Source of the DNA: Kitasatospora herbaricolor
GTDB taxonomy: Bacteria; Actinomycetota; Actinomycetes; Streptomycetales; Streptomycetaceae
Assembly: GCF_030813695.1 (NCBI RefSeq)
Contig: NZ_JAUSVA010000002.1
Coordinates: 7,959,501-8,023,500, forward strand
DNA: 64,000 nt
Direction of reading: 5' to 3'
The notes beneath the pieces were generated by a model. The model made no database searches and was not told the DNA's origin. It saw only the letters and a list, made by a program, of their open reading frames with translations. Shown here piece after piece: positions 22,986 to 31,535 of the stretch. The translations under genes and the position numbers were made by a program. Numbering within the stretch: the first letter of the stretch is position 1; every line of letters begins with the position of its first letter.

Positions 22986-23906
22986 TCAGCGGGAGGCGGC
23001 GGCGATCGCGCCGAGCAGTTCCGTCCACGGGGTGGGCTCCAGGCCGAAGGTCTTCCGGGCGGCGGTGGAGTCCATCACGAACGGGCCCCGCAGCTGGTAG
23101 GCGGTCTCCTTGAGGGCCCGGACGGTCGGGTCGAACAGGCCGACCGCGGCGAGCACGGCGTCCGGCAGGCCGGTCACCTTCACCTGCGGTACGCCGGCGG
23201 CACGGCAGAAGTCGGCGACCACCTCGCGCTGGGTCCTGGGCTCGTTGGTCGGCACGTGCCACGGCCGGCCCCAGGCCCGCTCGTCGCCGCCGACGGTCAC
23301 CAGCAGCCGGGCGGCGTCCTCGGTGTACGTCCAGCTGTGGGCGGTGTCGGGGTCGCGCATCACCTGCACGGCCCGCCCGGCCAGGGCCTTGTCGAAGACC
23401 CGGGCGTCGATGGCGCTGAGGGCGCCCGGGCCCAGGTAGTCGGAGCTGCGGATCTCGGTGGCCCGGACGCGTCCCGCCAGGTGCAGGGCGTGGGCCTCCT
23501 GCCACATCCGGGCGCGCACCTGCCCCTTCACCGAGTTCGGGTTCAGCGGTGTCTCCTCCGTCATCGGGGCGGTGACCGCGCCGTAGCCGTAGAGGTTGCC
23601 GACCGAGGCCAGCACGGCGCCCGAGCGCTCGGCGGCGACCAGCAGCGAGGCGGCCAGTGGCGGCCAGTCGGTGGCCCAGCGGTGGTAGGCGGGGCCGGCG
23701 CAGTTGTAGAGCACGGCGGCGCCGGTGGCGGCCTCGGTGAGGGCGGTGGTGTCGCCGGCGTCCAGCCGTATGTGGCGGACGCCGGGCAGCGGGGCCGCGC
23801 TCGCGCCGGAGCGGGTGGCCACTGTGACCTCCTCGCCGCGGGCGGCCAGCAGGCGGGCGGCGGCGGTGCCGACGGGGCCGGCGCCGACGATCAGGTGCTT
23901 GCTCAC
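22986..23906 (-). CDS. NAD(P)-dependent epimerase/dehydratase-like protein
   Basis: 306 residues from GTG (VSKHLIVGAGPVGTAAARLL), with a GAGGAG site 9 bases upstream. The Rossmann glycine motif GAGPVGTAAA is followed by LYNCAGPAYHRWATDWP, GNLYGYGAVTAPMTEETPL (the Tyr region of the extended SDR family) and AHSWTYTEDAARLLVTVGGD. It resembles atypical NAD(P)-binding SDRs acting on sugars or small carbonyl compounds; the substrate is unknown. The Tyr-x3-Lys pair of classical SDRs is not obvious, so it may be a non-catalytic NmrA-like member. Divergent from a TetR regulator with an ordered operator array between them. Confidence 0.85.
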   Translation of the reverse strand: MSKHLIVGAGPVGTAAARLLAARGEEVTVATRSGASAAPLPGVRHIRLDAGDTTALTEAATGAAVLYNCAGPAYHRWATDWPPLAASLLVAAERSGAVLASVGNLYGYGAVTAPMTEETPLNPNSVKGQVRARMWQEAHALHLAGRVRATEIRSSDYLGPGALSAIDARVFDKALAGRAVQVMRDPDTAHSWTYTEDAARLLVTVGGDERAWGRPWHVPTNEPRTQREVVADFCRAAGVPQVKVTGLPDAVLAAVGLFDPTVRALKETAYQLRGPFVMDSTAARKTFGLEPTPWTELLGAIAAASR

Positions 23907-23981
23907 GGTGGACTCCTCAGGTGGTGGCGTCGGCCGGTCGGCCGGTGGGCGGGGCCCGGCGGGTGACCGCCGCCGGCTCCG

Positions 23982-24000
23982 GCGAGAACACCGTTCTCGC
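23982..24000. promoter_or_regulatory. perfect palindromic operator O1 (TetR candidate)
   Basis: GCGAGAAC-ACC-GTTCTCGC, 8-bp arms with a 3-base centre, between the epimerase gene (start 23906) and the TetR gene (start 24150). A second copy at 24036-24054 matches 15 of 19 bases. TetR proteins typically bind 15-20-bp palindromes in such divergent regions. Confidence 0.65.
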
Positions 24001-24035
24001 TCGACCACGAGAGTGGCGGACTGCGGGCGTCACTG

Positions 24036-24128
24036 TCAAGAACACCGTGCTCGTTTTCGTTCGCCGTTCTCCTTCGTGGGCGCCGTTCTCGTACACATGC
24101 GGCGTTCTCCGATGTTGCGGGTGTTCTC
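24036..24128. repeat. operator O2 and five GTTCTC-type half-sites at exact 19-bp spacing
   Basis: O2 (24036-24054) is an imperfect copy of O1. From it, GTGCTC at 24047 and GTTCTC at 24066, 24085, 24104 and 24123 follow at exactly 19-base intervals up to 22 bases before the TetR start codon. The 13 bases between boxes are not conserved. Confidence 0.65.
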
Positions 24129-24149
24129 GCCTGCTGCCAGGATGGGCGC

Positions 24150-24911
24150 ATGTCCACCGCGCCCAGACCGCTCACCGCCCGTGAGCGGGCCCGCATCGAG
24201 TTCACCCGGGACATCAAGGAGGCGGCCCGCCGCCAGCTCGCCGAGCACGGCGCCGCCGGCATCTCGCTGCGAGGGGTCGCCCGCGACATCGGCCTGGTCT
24301 CCGCCTCGGCGCTCTACCGGTACTTCCCCGGGCGGGACGCCCTGCTGACCGCGCTGATCGCGGACAGCTACACCTCGCTCGGGGACGCGGCCGACGCCGC
24401 GGCGGCCCTGGACGCCGGGGCCACGGGCCCGGGGGGCCACCTCGACCGGTGGGTGGCCGTCTGTCACGCCGTCCGCGACTGGGCCCTCGCCCACCCGCAC
24501 GAGTACGCGCTGATCCACGGCTCGCCGGTGCCCGGCTACACCGCGCCCGAGGACACCGTCGGCCCGGGCGTCCGGGTCCCCTTCCTGATCGGCGCCCTCT
24601 TCGCCCGGGCCGCGCAGGACGGCGCCTACCGCCCGCTCGACCGGCTGCCCGTCCCGGCGGACGCGCACCGGGCGCTGCTCCCGCTGCTCGGCCGGCTGCC
24701 CGAGGGCATTCCCGACGACCTGGTGATCGCCGGCCTCACGGCCTGGACCTACCTCTTCGGCGCGGTCTCCTTCGAGGTCTTCGGGCACCGCGCCAACGTC
24801 GTCGCCGACCCGCAGTCCTACTTCGACCACGAGGTCCGCCGCCTGGGCGTCCTGCTGGGACTCGGCCCGGCGGTCCCGGAGGGCGGACGGCCCTTCGGGC
24901 CTGGCGCCTGA
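24150..24911 (+). CDS. TetR-family transcriptional regulator
   Basis: 253 residues. The N-terminal HTH reads FTRDIKEAARRQLAEHGAAG, ISLRGVARDIGLVSASALYR and YFPGRDALLTALI, with the recognition helix in SASALYRYF. The C-terminal ligand domain (WVAVCHAVRDWALAHPHEYALIHGSPVPGY) resembles the WHG-type TetR C-terminal domain. ATG at 24150 has an AGGATGG site 7 bases upstream. The divergent epimerase is its most likely target and the GTTCTC/GAGAAC sites between them its operators, implying autoregulation as well. Ligand unknown. The stop codon falls inside a 30-bp tandem repeat. Confidence 0.9.
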   Translation: MSTAPRPLTARERARIEFTRDIKEAARRQLAEHGAAGISLRGVARDIGLVSASALYRYFPGRDALLTALIADSYTSLGDAADAAAALDAGATGPGGHLDRWVAVCHAVRDWALAHPHEYALIHGSPVPGYTAPEDTVGPGVRVPFLIGALFARAAQDGAYRPLDRLPVPADAHRALLPLLGRLPEGIPDDLVIAGLTAWTYLFGAVSFEVFGHRANVVADPQSYFDHEVRRLGVLLGLGPAVPEGGRPFGPGA

Positions 24912-24960
24912 CGCTCCGTCCTTGCGCCGCCTGGCGCCTGACGCTCCGTCCGTGCGCCGT
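24901..24960. repeat. 30-bp tandem duplication at the end of the TetR gene
   Basis: 24901-24930 and 24931-24960 are identical at 28 of 30 positions. The first copy contains the last codons and the TGA stop of the TetR gene, so the repeat arose by duplication of the gene's end. Confidence 0.85.
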
Positions 24961-25254
24961 CGCCGGCCTTCCGGCGGTCCGCCGTCCGAGGGGTCCGGGC
25001 CGGCCTCCGGCCGGACGTGCTGCGTTCGGCCCAAGCATCCGCTGCGGGAGCCGGCCGACGGCCGCCCCGCCGCTGCCGGACGGCCTCCCGGCCCGTGTGC
25101 GGGCGGCCCGGTCGCGGGATACGCCACGACAGCCGGCAGGTAAGGGGTTGATGGTCAAAACCACCGAAAAGGGTGAATCAGAAGAACCGTTTCGCCACTT
25201 TTCTGGCCCCTAGGGTGATTCTGCACCGCACCACTTGGAAAAGGATCACCTCTC
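24912..25254. other. intergenic region, 343 bases
   Basis: It holds the second copy of the 30-bp repeat, an imperfect hairpin (24993-25016; 6-bp and 4-bp stems with one bulged G), which may terminate the TetR transcript, and from about 25140 a markedly A/T-richer stretch that should hold the promoter of the small secreted protein. AGGGTGA occurs twice in that stretch. No ORF with coding character seen. Confidence 0.5.
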
Positions 25255-25590
25255 ATGCGTCTCCGCAACGCCGCGATCGCCGCCGCCAGCGCCGTCACCC
25301 TCGTGCTGGCCGTCCCCGGCTCGGCGAACGCCAGCTTCGGCGAGTTCCGCTACACCTACCGAGACGCCGGCGGCGAGCGGACCGGGCGGTTGGTGGGGCC
25401 GCCGAACGGAGCATGCGTCAACCTGGCGGAGGCCACCCGGGAGGAGCCGGCCCGCACGCCGAAGAACCGGACGGGAGCGACCGCGACGGTCTTCCCCGGC
25501 CCGGACTGCGCGGGTGACGGTTCGTACGTGCTGCGCCCCGGCGTCGTCGCGCCCGAGGGGTCGGCGGTCCGTTCGGTGGTCTTCTCCTGA
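25255..25590 (+). CDS. small secreted protein with two cysteines
   Basis: 111 residues. A Sec signal peptide (MRLRNAAIAAASAVTLVLAV then PGSANA-S) is likely cleaved after residue ~26. The mature ~85 residues begin SFGEFRYTYRDAGGERTGRL and contain two cysteines (GACVNL and GPDCAG), probably one disulfide, with predicted beta structure. No known enzymatic motif. The pattern resembles small extracellular proteins of streptomycetes that are annotated as hypothetical. AAAGGAT lies 12 bases before the ATG. The A/T-rich promoter region suggests regulated expression. Confidence 0.75.
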   Translation: MRLRNAAIAAASAVTLVLAVPGSANASFGEFRYTYRDAGGERTGRLVGPPNGACVNLAEATREEPARTPKNRTGATATVFPGPDCAGDGSYVLRPGVVAPEGSAVRSVVFS

Positions 25591-25800
25591 CCGCGCGGCC
25601 CCCGGACCTGGCGCACGGCTGAAGGAGCCCTGAAGGGGCCCGGCTGAGCGGGCGGGGTGGCGGGCGGCCCGGACCGGCCGGGCGGCCCGCTCCTGCACAT
25701 CTCCCGCACATTTCCCACCAACCCCGGGACGGCGGCCGCTCCGGCTGCCACACTGTCGCCACCCGGGGCGGGCCCGGGCGTCAGGACCGGGGGAGTGACT

Positions 25801-27435
25801 GTGCGGTTTGGGCGGGCGGAACTGACCTCCCGGAGCGGCCGGATCGTGCTCGTGGTCGTGCTGCTGGCGCTGGTCGCGGCCGGTCTCGGCATCCAGCGGG
25901 CGCTGGGCGACGATCCCGCCGGGCCGGCCGCCGGGGGCGGGGCGACCGGCTCCCACCGGGTCGTCCCCGTCCCGCTGACCACGACCGGCGGCACCGGCGC
26001 GGGCTACACCCTCACCGTGCGGACCGCGATCAGCACGGTCGACGGCAACCCGGCGGCCCGGCAGGTCGCCGAACAGCTCGCGGCCGGACTGCGCCGCTCC
26101 ACCGGCCTGCCCCTGCCGGTGACCGGCGACCACGGCGCCCGGGACGGCATCGACCTGGCCCTGGACCAGGCCCTGCCCGAGGAGACCGGCCCCGAGGGCT
26201 ACCGGCTCCTGGCGGGCGCCGACGGAATCCGGATCACCGCCCGGACCGAGGAGGGGCTCTACCGGGGGACCCAGACCCTCCGTCAGCTGCTCCCGGCGCA
26301 GGCCGAGAGCCGCACCCCGGTCCCCGCCGACTGGACGGTCGCCCCGGTCGGCATCATCGACCGGCCGCGCTACGCCTACCGCGGCGCGATGCTCGACGTG
26401 GCCCGGCACTTCTTCACCGTGGACGAGGTCAAGGCCTATGTCGACCGGCTGTCCCTGTACAAGTTCAACCACCTGCACCTGCACCTGACCGACGACCAGG
26501 GCTGGCGGCTGGCCGTGCCCGGCCGCCCGGCGCTCACCGGGATCGGCGCGGCCACCGAGATCGGTGGCACCCCCGGCGGCTTCTACACCGAGGCGGACTA
26601 CCGCGAGATCGTCCGCTACGCGCAGGAGCGGTATCTGACCGTCGTCCCCGAGATCGACCTGCCCGGCCACACCAACGCCGTGCTCACCGCCTACCCCGAA
26701 CTCGACTGCTCCGGCGGGCCCGCGGCGCAGCCCTACTTCGGCAACGCGGTCGGCTTCAGCCTGATCTGCCCCACCGACGAGCGGACCTACGCCTTCACCG
26801 GCGAGGTGATCGCCCACCTGGCCGCGCTGACCCCCGGGCCGTACCTGCACATCGGCGGGGACGAGGTGAAGACCCTGGCGCCGGCCGGCTACCAGGAGTT
26901 CGTCCGCCGGGTCGCCGCGCAGGTCCGGGCCGCCGGCAAGATCCCGTTCGGCTGGAACCAGACGGCGCCGGTCGCGGGCGGGGACGGCGTCGGGCTGCTG
27001 GAGTTCTGGAGCACGGACGGCGCCGACGCGCGCGCGATGACCGCGGCCGCCGGGCGCGGCGCCCGGGTGGTCATGGCGCCGGCCGGCCGGGCCTACCTGG
27101 ACATGAAGTACGACAGCGGCACGGCGCTCGGGGTCCGCTGGGCCGGCACGGTGAGCGTGCGCAACGCGTACTCCTGGAACCCGGACACCGAGCTGGAGCT
27201 GCCGGCCGGCGCGGTAGCCGGGATCGAGGCGCCGCTGTGGACGGAGACCCTGCCCGGCCTCGCCGAGGTCGACCAGATGGCCCTGCCCCGGCTGCCGGCG
27301 TTGGCGGAGGTCGGCTGGTCCGCGCAGTCCGCGCGCGACTGGGACGGGTTCCGGCTCCGGCTGGCCGCACAGGGCCCGCGCTGGGAGGCGGCCGGCTTCG
27401 GCTTCGCCCGCCGTCCGGAGATCCCCTGGCCGTAG
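25801..27435 (+). CDS. beta-N-acetylhexosaminidase, GH20
   Basis: 544 residues. An N-terminal transmembrane or uncleaved signal anchor (RIVLVVVLLALVAAGLG, about 14-30) is followed by a GH20b-type N-domain (60-185) and the TIM barrel. The barrel has RGAMLDVARHFF, KFNHLHLHLTDDQGWRL, VVPEIDLPGH and the catalytic YLHIGGDEVK with Asp354-Glu355. Trp/Tyr residues lining the sugar pocket are present (EFWSTDG, EAPLWTETL). It removes terminal GlcNAc/GalNAc by substrate-assisted catalysis outside the cell. GTG at 25801 has GGGGGAG 5 bases upstream; GTG at 25795 is an alternative. Confidence 0.92.
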   Translation: MRFGRAELTSRSGRIVLVVVLLALVAAGLGIQRALGDDPAGPAAGGGATGSHRVVPVPLTTTGGTGAGYTLTVRTAISTVDGNPAARQVAEQLAAGLRRSTGLPLPVTGDHGARDGIDLALDQALPEETGPEGYRLLAGADGIRITARTEEGLYRGTQTLRQLLPAQAESRTPVPADWTVAPVGIIDRPRYAYRGAMLDVARHFFTVDEVKAYVDRLSLYKFNHLHLHLTDDQGWRLAVPGRPALTGIGAATEIGGTPGGFYTEADYREIVRYAQERYLTVVPEIDLPGHTNAVLTAYPELDCSGGPAAQPYFGNAVGFSLICPTDERTYAFTGEVIAHLAALTPGPYLHIGGDEVKTLAPAGYQEFVRRVAAQVRAAGKIPFGWNQTAPVAGGDGVGLLEFWSTDGADARAMTAAAGRGARVVMAPAGRAYLDMKYDSGTALGVRWAGTVSVRNAYSWNPDTELELPAGAVAGIEAPLWTETLPGLAEVDQMALPRLPALAEVGWSAQSARDWDGFRLRLAAQGPRWEAAGFGFARRPEIPWP

Positions 27436-27617
27436 GCCGGCTCAGGCCCGGCCCGCCCGTGGTGGCCCGCCACCGACGGCCCGCTCCGGCATGCCGGGAC
27501 GGCCGGCGGGAGCGTAGCGTTGCCGGGAGGGACCACGTCCGGATCATCCGTCCGCCGAGCCGTGTCCGGGCGGCCGAGGACCCGCCCCCGCCGCGGCCCG
27601 CTGCCGTAGGAGGAGCG

Positions 27618-28682
27618 ATGACTGTTCGGGAGCTGGACCAGGCGAAGCAGGAGGCTTTCGCCGGCCGGATGGTGCAGATGCTGAACGACGCCTGTCTGTC
27701 GCTGATGACCAGCCTGGGCCACCAGGGCGGCCTGTTCGACGCCATGGCGGACCTGCCGCCCGCCACCTCGCAGGAGATCGCGGCCGCCACCGCGCTGGAC
27801 GAGCGCTACGTCCGGGAGTGGCTGGGGGCGATGGTGGTCGGCGGCGTCGTCGAGTACGAGCCCGGCGCCCTGACGTACCGGCTGCCGGCCGAGCACGCGG
27901 CCTCGCTGACCAGGGCGGCCGGGCCGGACAACATGGCCGGCCTGATGCAGGACTTCGCCATGATGGGCGAGGTCGAGCAGAGGGTCCTGGAGGCGTTCCG
28001 CTCGGGCGGCGGGGTGCCGTACTCCGCCTACCCGAGGTTCCAGGAGCTGCAGGCGGAGGAGACGAACCGGGTCTACGACGCGGCTCTGGTCGGGAGCATC
28101 GTCCCGGTCGTCCCCGGGCTCGCCGAACGGCTGGCGGAGGGGCTCGACGCGCTCGACATCGGCACCGGCCAGGGCCACGCGGTGAACGTGCTGGCGCGGG
28201 CCTTCCCGGCCAGCCGGTTCCACGGCCTGGACATCTCCGAGGAGGGCGTGGCGGCCGGCCGGGCGGAGGCGGCCGCGCTCGGGCTCGGCAACGCGGCCTT
28301 CGAGGTGGGCGACTGCGCGGAGCTGACCGGCGGGTACGACCTGGTCACCGCCTTCGACGTAATCCACGACCTGGCCCGGCCGACCGCGACCCTGGCCGCC
28401 GTCGCCGCGGCGCTGCGCCCGGGCGGGGTGTTCCTGATGGGCGACATCGCGGCCTCCAGCAAACTGGAGGAGAACGTCGGGCACCCGTTCGCGCCGGCCC
28501 TGTACACCTTCTCGGTCTTCTACTGCATGACCGTCTCGCTGGCCCAGGGCGGCGAGGGGCTGGGGACGGTCTGGGGCGAGCAGACCGCGCGGCGGATGCT
28601 GGCCGAGGCGGGCTTCACCCAGGTGGAGACCCACCAGGTGGAGGGCGACGTGCTGAACGTGTACTACGTGGCGCGGCGCTGA
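27618..28682 (+). CDS. winged-helix SAM-dependent methyltransferase (Rv2258c-like)
   Basis: 354 residues. The N-terminal third is a winged-helix dimerisation domain (MVQMLNDACLSLMTSLGHQG, IAAATALDERYVREWLGAMV), followed by a Rossmann class I methyltransferase: ALDIGTGQGHAVNVLARAFP (motif I), FHGLDISEEGVAAGR, AFDVIHDLARP and LRPGGVFLMGDI. This arrangement is that of Mycobacterium tuberculosis Rv2258c and its relatives. The substrate is not known. AGGAGGAG ends 4-5 bases before the ATG. Single gene between the hexosaminidase and an aminopeptidase. Confidence 0.9.
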   Translation: MTVRELDQAKQEAFAGRMVQMLNDACLSLMTSLGHQGGLFDAMADLPPATSQEIAAATALDERYVREWLGAMVVGGVVEYEPGALTYRLPAEHAASLTRAAGPDNMAGLMQDFAMMGEVEQRVLEAFRSGGGVPYSAYPRFQELQAEETNRVYDAALVGSIVPVVPGLAERLAEGLDALDIGTGQGHAVNVLARAFPASRFHGLDISEEGVAAGRAEAAALGLGNAAFEVGDCAELTGGYDLVTAFDVIHDLARPTATLAAVAAALRPGGVFLMGDIAASSKLEENVGHPFAPALYTFSVFYCMTVSLAQGGEGLGTVWGEQTARRMLAEAGFTQVETHQVEGDVLNVYYVARR

Positions 28683-28710
28683 CGGCCGCGCCACGCGGCA
28701 GGCGGCCGGC

Positions 28711-28743
28711 ACGCCGCCGGCACGCCGCCGGCACGCCGCCGGC
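28711..28743. repeat. three perfect 11-bp tandem repeats
   Basis: ACGCCGCCGGC three times head-to-tail, with a degenerate fourth copy, in the 231-base gap before the M1 peptidase. Farther on, ATGAA-CAT-TTCAT (28810-28822) is a short A/T-rich dyad in the probable promoter region. Confidence 0.75.
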
Positions 28744-28913
28744 ACGTCGGCGGCCGGTCGCCCGCGTGGCACGGCGCTTTGGCGCTGACATGACGGTGCG
28801 TTACCTATCATGAACATTTCATAACAAGGGAATGGACCGCCTCCCGCCGGGACAGGACGGAGGGCAGACCTGACGTCAGGTCCCCACCGCCCCAGCGATC
28901 CTGGAGGAAACAC

Positions 28914-30449
28914 GTGCGCAAGAGGCTGATCGTCTCTGCCGCGGGCGCCGCCGCCCTGCTACTGGCCGTCCCCGCCGCGGCGGCCCCGACCACAGTCGGC
29001 ACGCCCGGCATCGGCGACCCGTACTACCCGACGTACGGCAACGGCGGCTACGACGTGTCGCACTACGACATCCGCCTGACCTACCAGCCGGTCACCGACC
29101 GGCTGGAGGGCACCACGACCATCCTGGCCACCGCCACCCAGGACCTCACCCGCTTCAACCTCGACTTCGCCCTGGACGTCAGCCAGGTGCTGGTCAACGG
29201 CCGCCCGGCCGGGTACGCCCCCACCGGGGAGCAGGAGCTGGAGGTCACTCCGGCCGTGCCGCTCGCCAAGGGCGCCGCGGCCACCGTGGTGGTCCGCTAC
29301 GCGGGCACCCCGTCCAAGGTGTCCCGCTACGGGTTCACCGCCTGGCTGCGCACCCCCGACGGCGGGGTCGCGGCCGGGGAGCCCGAGGCGGCCTGGTGGT
29401 GGTTCCCCAGCAACGACCACCCCGCGGACAAGGCCACCTTCGACGTCTCCGTCCAGGTGCCCGACGGCACCCAGGCGATCAGCAACGGCACCCTCGTCTC
29501 CCAGACCTCCCGGCTCGGCTGGACCCGCTTCAACTGGCGCCAGAACAAACCCCAGGCGACCTACCTCACCACGCTGGCCCTCGGCAGGTTCGACATCAGC
29601 ACCGACACCACCCCGGGCGGGCTGCCGGTGCTCACCGCCTACAGCAAGGACCTCGGCGACAACGCCGGCGCAGCCCGCGCCAGCGTCCAGCGCACCGGCG
29701 AGGTGCTCGACTGGCTCAGCGGCCACTTCGGCCCGTACCCCTTCGGCTCGGCGGGCGGCTACGTCCCCAACGTGACCACCGGGTACGCGCTGGAGACCCA
29801 GGGCCGGGTCTTCTACAGCCCGCGGCAGTTCGCCGCCGGCTCCAACACCTCCGTGGTCGTCCACGAGCTGGCGCACCAGTGGTACGGCGACAGCGTCTCG
29901 CTGGAGCGCTGGAGCGACATCTGGCTCAACGAGGGCTTCGCCCGCTACGCCCAGTGGCTCTGGTCCGAGCACGAGAACGAGGGCACGGCCCAGGAGATCG
30001 CCGACTACGTCTACGCCCTGCACCCGGCCGGCGACGCCTTCTGGAACGTCAAGCCCGGCGACCCGGGCCCGGAACGGCAGTTCGACGCCGCGGTCTACGA
30101 CCGGGGAGCGCTCACGATCCAGGCGCTGCGCAACACCGTCGGGGAGGAGGCCTTCTTCCGCATCCTCAAGGAGTGGCCGGCCGAGCACCGGTACGGCAAC
30201 GCGACCATCGCCCAGTTCCAGGCGTTCGCCGAGCGGGTCTCCGGGAAGCCGCTCGGCGACCTGCTGAACACCTGGCTCTACACGGCGGGCCGCCCGGCCG
30301 CCGGGCCGGCGACGCCGCCGGCCGGAGGGGCGTCCTTCGCGGCGGCGGCCCGGCCCTCGGCCGACGCGGTGCCGGAACCGCGCTCGTGGAAGCAGATCCG
30401 GGCCACCGACGGCGTCCACGACCACGCGGAGCGGCACCCCCGCCCGTAG
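28914..30449 (+). CDS. secreted M1-family zinc aminopeptidase
   Basis: 511 residues from GTG with GGAGGA 5 bases upstream. A Sec signal peptide ends at about residue 24 (AVPAAAA). The beta-sandwich N-domain leads to the catalytic domain: VVVHELAHQWYGDSV (His317, Glu318, His321) and IWLNEGFARYAQWLW (zinc ligand Glu340). The aminopeptidase exopeptidase motif GxMEN appears as GYALET, a known type of variation. Tyr-containing AVYDRGALTIQALRN supplies the transition-state Tyr. The protein stops shortly after the catalytic domain, so the long C-terminal HEAT-like domain of classical M1 enzymes is absent, as is usual for this short secreted type. Confidence 0.92.
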   Translation: MRKRLIVSAAGAAALLLAVPAAAAPTTVGTPGIGDPYYPTYGNGGYDVSHYDIRLTYQPVTDRLEGTTTILATATQDLTRFNLDFALDVSQVLVNGRPAGYAPTGEQELEVTPAVPLAKGAAATVVVRYAGTPSKVSRYGFTAWLRTPDGGVAAGEPEAAWWWFPSNDHPADKATFDVSVQVPDGTQAISNGTLVSQTSRLGWTRFNWRQNKPQATYLTTLALGRFDISTDTTPGGLPVLTAYSKDLGDNAGAARASVQRTGEVLDWLSGHFGPYPFGSAGGYVPNVTTGYALETQGRVFYSPRQFAAGSNTSVVVHELAHQWYGDSVSLERWSDIWLNEGFARYAQWLWSEHENEGTAQEIADYVYALHPAGDAFWNVKPGDPGPERQFDAAVYDRGALTIQALRNTVGEEAFFRILKEWPAEHRYGNATIAQFQAFAERVSGKPLGDLLNTWLYTAGRPAAGPATPPAGGASFAAAARPSADAVPEPRSWKQIRATDGVHDHAERHPRP

Positions 30450-30468
30450 CCACCGCCAGTGGCCACCG

Positions 30469-30515
30469 CCGCCGCGAACGGTCCCGGGCGCGCCGCCCGG
30501 GACCGTTCGCGGCGG
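30469..30515. terminator. strong bidirectional hairpin terminator
   Basis: A perfect 21-bp inverted repeat (30469-30489 with 30495-30515), 5-base loop, between the convergent peptidase and methyltransferase genes. Confidence 0.88.
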
Positions 30516-30538
30516 GGTCGCCGGCGTGCCGGCGGCGG

Positions 30539-31360
30539 TCAGGGCGTGCCGGGCCGGTCCGCCGTCACCAGGTAGTAGTCGAGCAGACCCTCCCGCCAGG
30601 CGGGCAGGAAGTTGCGCGACCAGTGCCCGGGCGGCACCACGCCGCCCGCCAGGAAGCGGTCGAAGCCGGGCCAGACCGCCGCCCCGATCGACCGTACGGC
30701 CGGGCGCGCGAACCCGGCGGCCGCCAGGGCCTCGGCGAAGCCGGTGATCGGGTGCGGGACGTCCAGCCCGTCCGCGAAGCTCTCCAGCAGCTCGCGCAGC
30801 CGCCCGGCCGCCGCCGGGCCGCTGGTGAAGAAGGTCGTCACCACCAGCCGCCCGCCGGGACGCAGCACCCGGGCCGCCTCCCGGGCGAAGCCCGGCAGTT
30901 CGGGGAAGTGCTGCGCCGCTTCCACCGAGTACACGCCGTCGAGCTCGCCGGCCTCGAACGGCAGCCGGTCGGCGGCGCCGGTCGTGTACGAGAGCCGGTC
31001 CGGGTGGGCGGCCAGCGGGCCGGCGTTGGCGGCCGTCGCCCGCGCCACCTGCTCGGGGTGGATGTCCACCCCCGTGACCGCCGCGAAGCCCAGCTCCTCG
31101 ACCGCCAGCGCGCAGCCCAGCCCGCGACCGCACCCGACCTCCGCCAGCCGGCTCGCCGCCGGCTGCGGGAACTCGCCCAGCACCCTGCGGTAGAGCGCCT
31201 GCTGGCTGCGCACCCGGTCGGACCGGGTGGGCGGGCCGGCCGGCCCGACCTCGCTCCAGTCCCCGAAGTTGATGTACCCGCCGGCGAAGGGTGCCGCGGT
31301 GCTGAGGTCCTCCGGCCCGTAGACCCGACGTACCGCCGGCGGAATCCCGTCCTGGCTCAC
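30539..31360 (-). CDS. class I SAM-dependent methyltransferase
   Basis: 273 residues from GTG (VSQDGIPPAVRRVYGPEDLS). Motif I is LAEVGCGRGLGCALAVEELG; then VTGVDIHPEQVARA, LDGVYSVEAAQHFPEL and EAARVLRPGGRLVVTTFF. The N-terminal ~70 residues (APFAGGYINFGDW) are a substrate-cap region seen in methyltransferase_11-type enzymes of natural-product and membrane-lipid pathways. The open frame extends upstream to 31465, but a GGAG box lies just before 31360. Last gene before the strong terminator at 30469. No pathway context is evident. Confidence 0.88.
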   Translation of the reverse strand: MSQDGIPPAVRRVYGPEDLSTAAPFAGGYINFGDWSEVGPAGPPTRSDRVRSQQALYRRVLGEFPQPAASRLAEVGCGRGLGCALAVEELGFAAVTGVDIHPEQVARATAANAGPLAAHPDRLSYTTGAADRLPFEAGELDGVYSVEAAQHFPELPGFAREAARVLRPGGRLVVTTFFTSGPAAAGRLRELLESFADGLDVPHPITGFAEALAAAGFARPAVRSIGAAVWPGFDRFLAGGVVPPGHWSRNFLPAWREGLLDYYLVTADRPGTP

Positions 31361-31463
31361 CCGAACTCCGATCTGTAGCCGCTGTTCCGCCGGCACCTGC
31401 GCCGGCGGGCGAGGAGTACGTACCCGCACGGGTGCCCCGGTGACACCGCTCGGGCGGGTGGCC

Positions 31464-31497
31464 ACCTCCCCGGCAGGCCCGCCGTGGCCGGGGAGGT
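31464..31497 (-). terminator. hairpin terminator of the SMR operon
   Basis: A perfect 11-bp stem (31464-31474 with 31487-31497), 12-base loop, about 40 bases beyond the stop codon of the downstream SMR gene. Confidence 0.65.
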
Positions 31498-31535
31498 CGG
31501 CCCGGAGCGGTCGGGCCCGGCCGCAGGGGGCGGGC

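Noticed and set aside
28959..31133. 724-codon minus-strand frame antisense to the M1 peptidase
   Set aside because: The plus strand encodes a complete M1 protease with HELAHQW and NEGFA; the antisense product is low-complexity.
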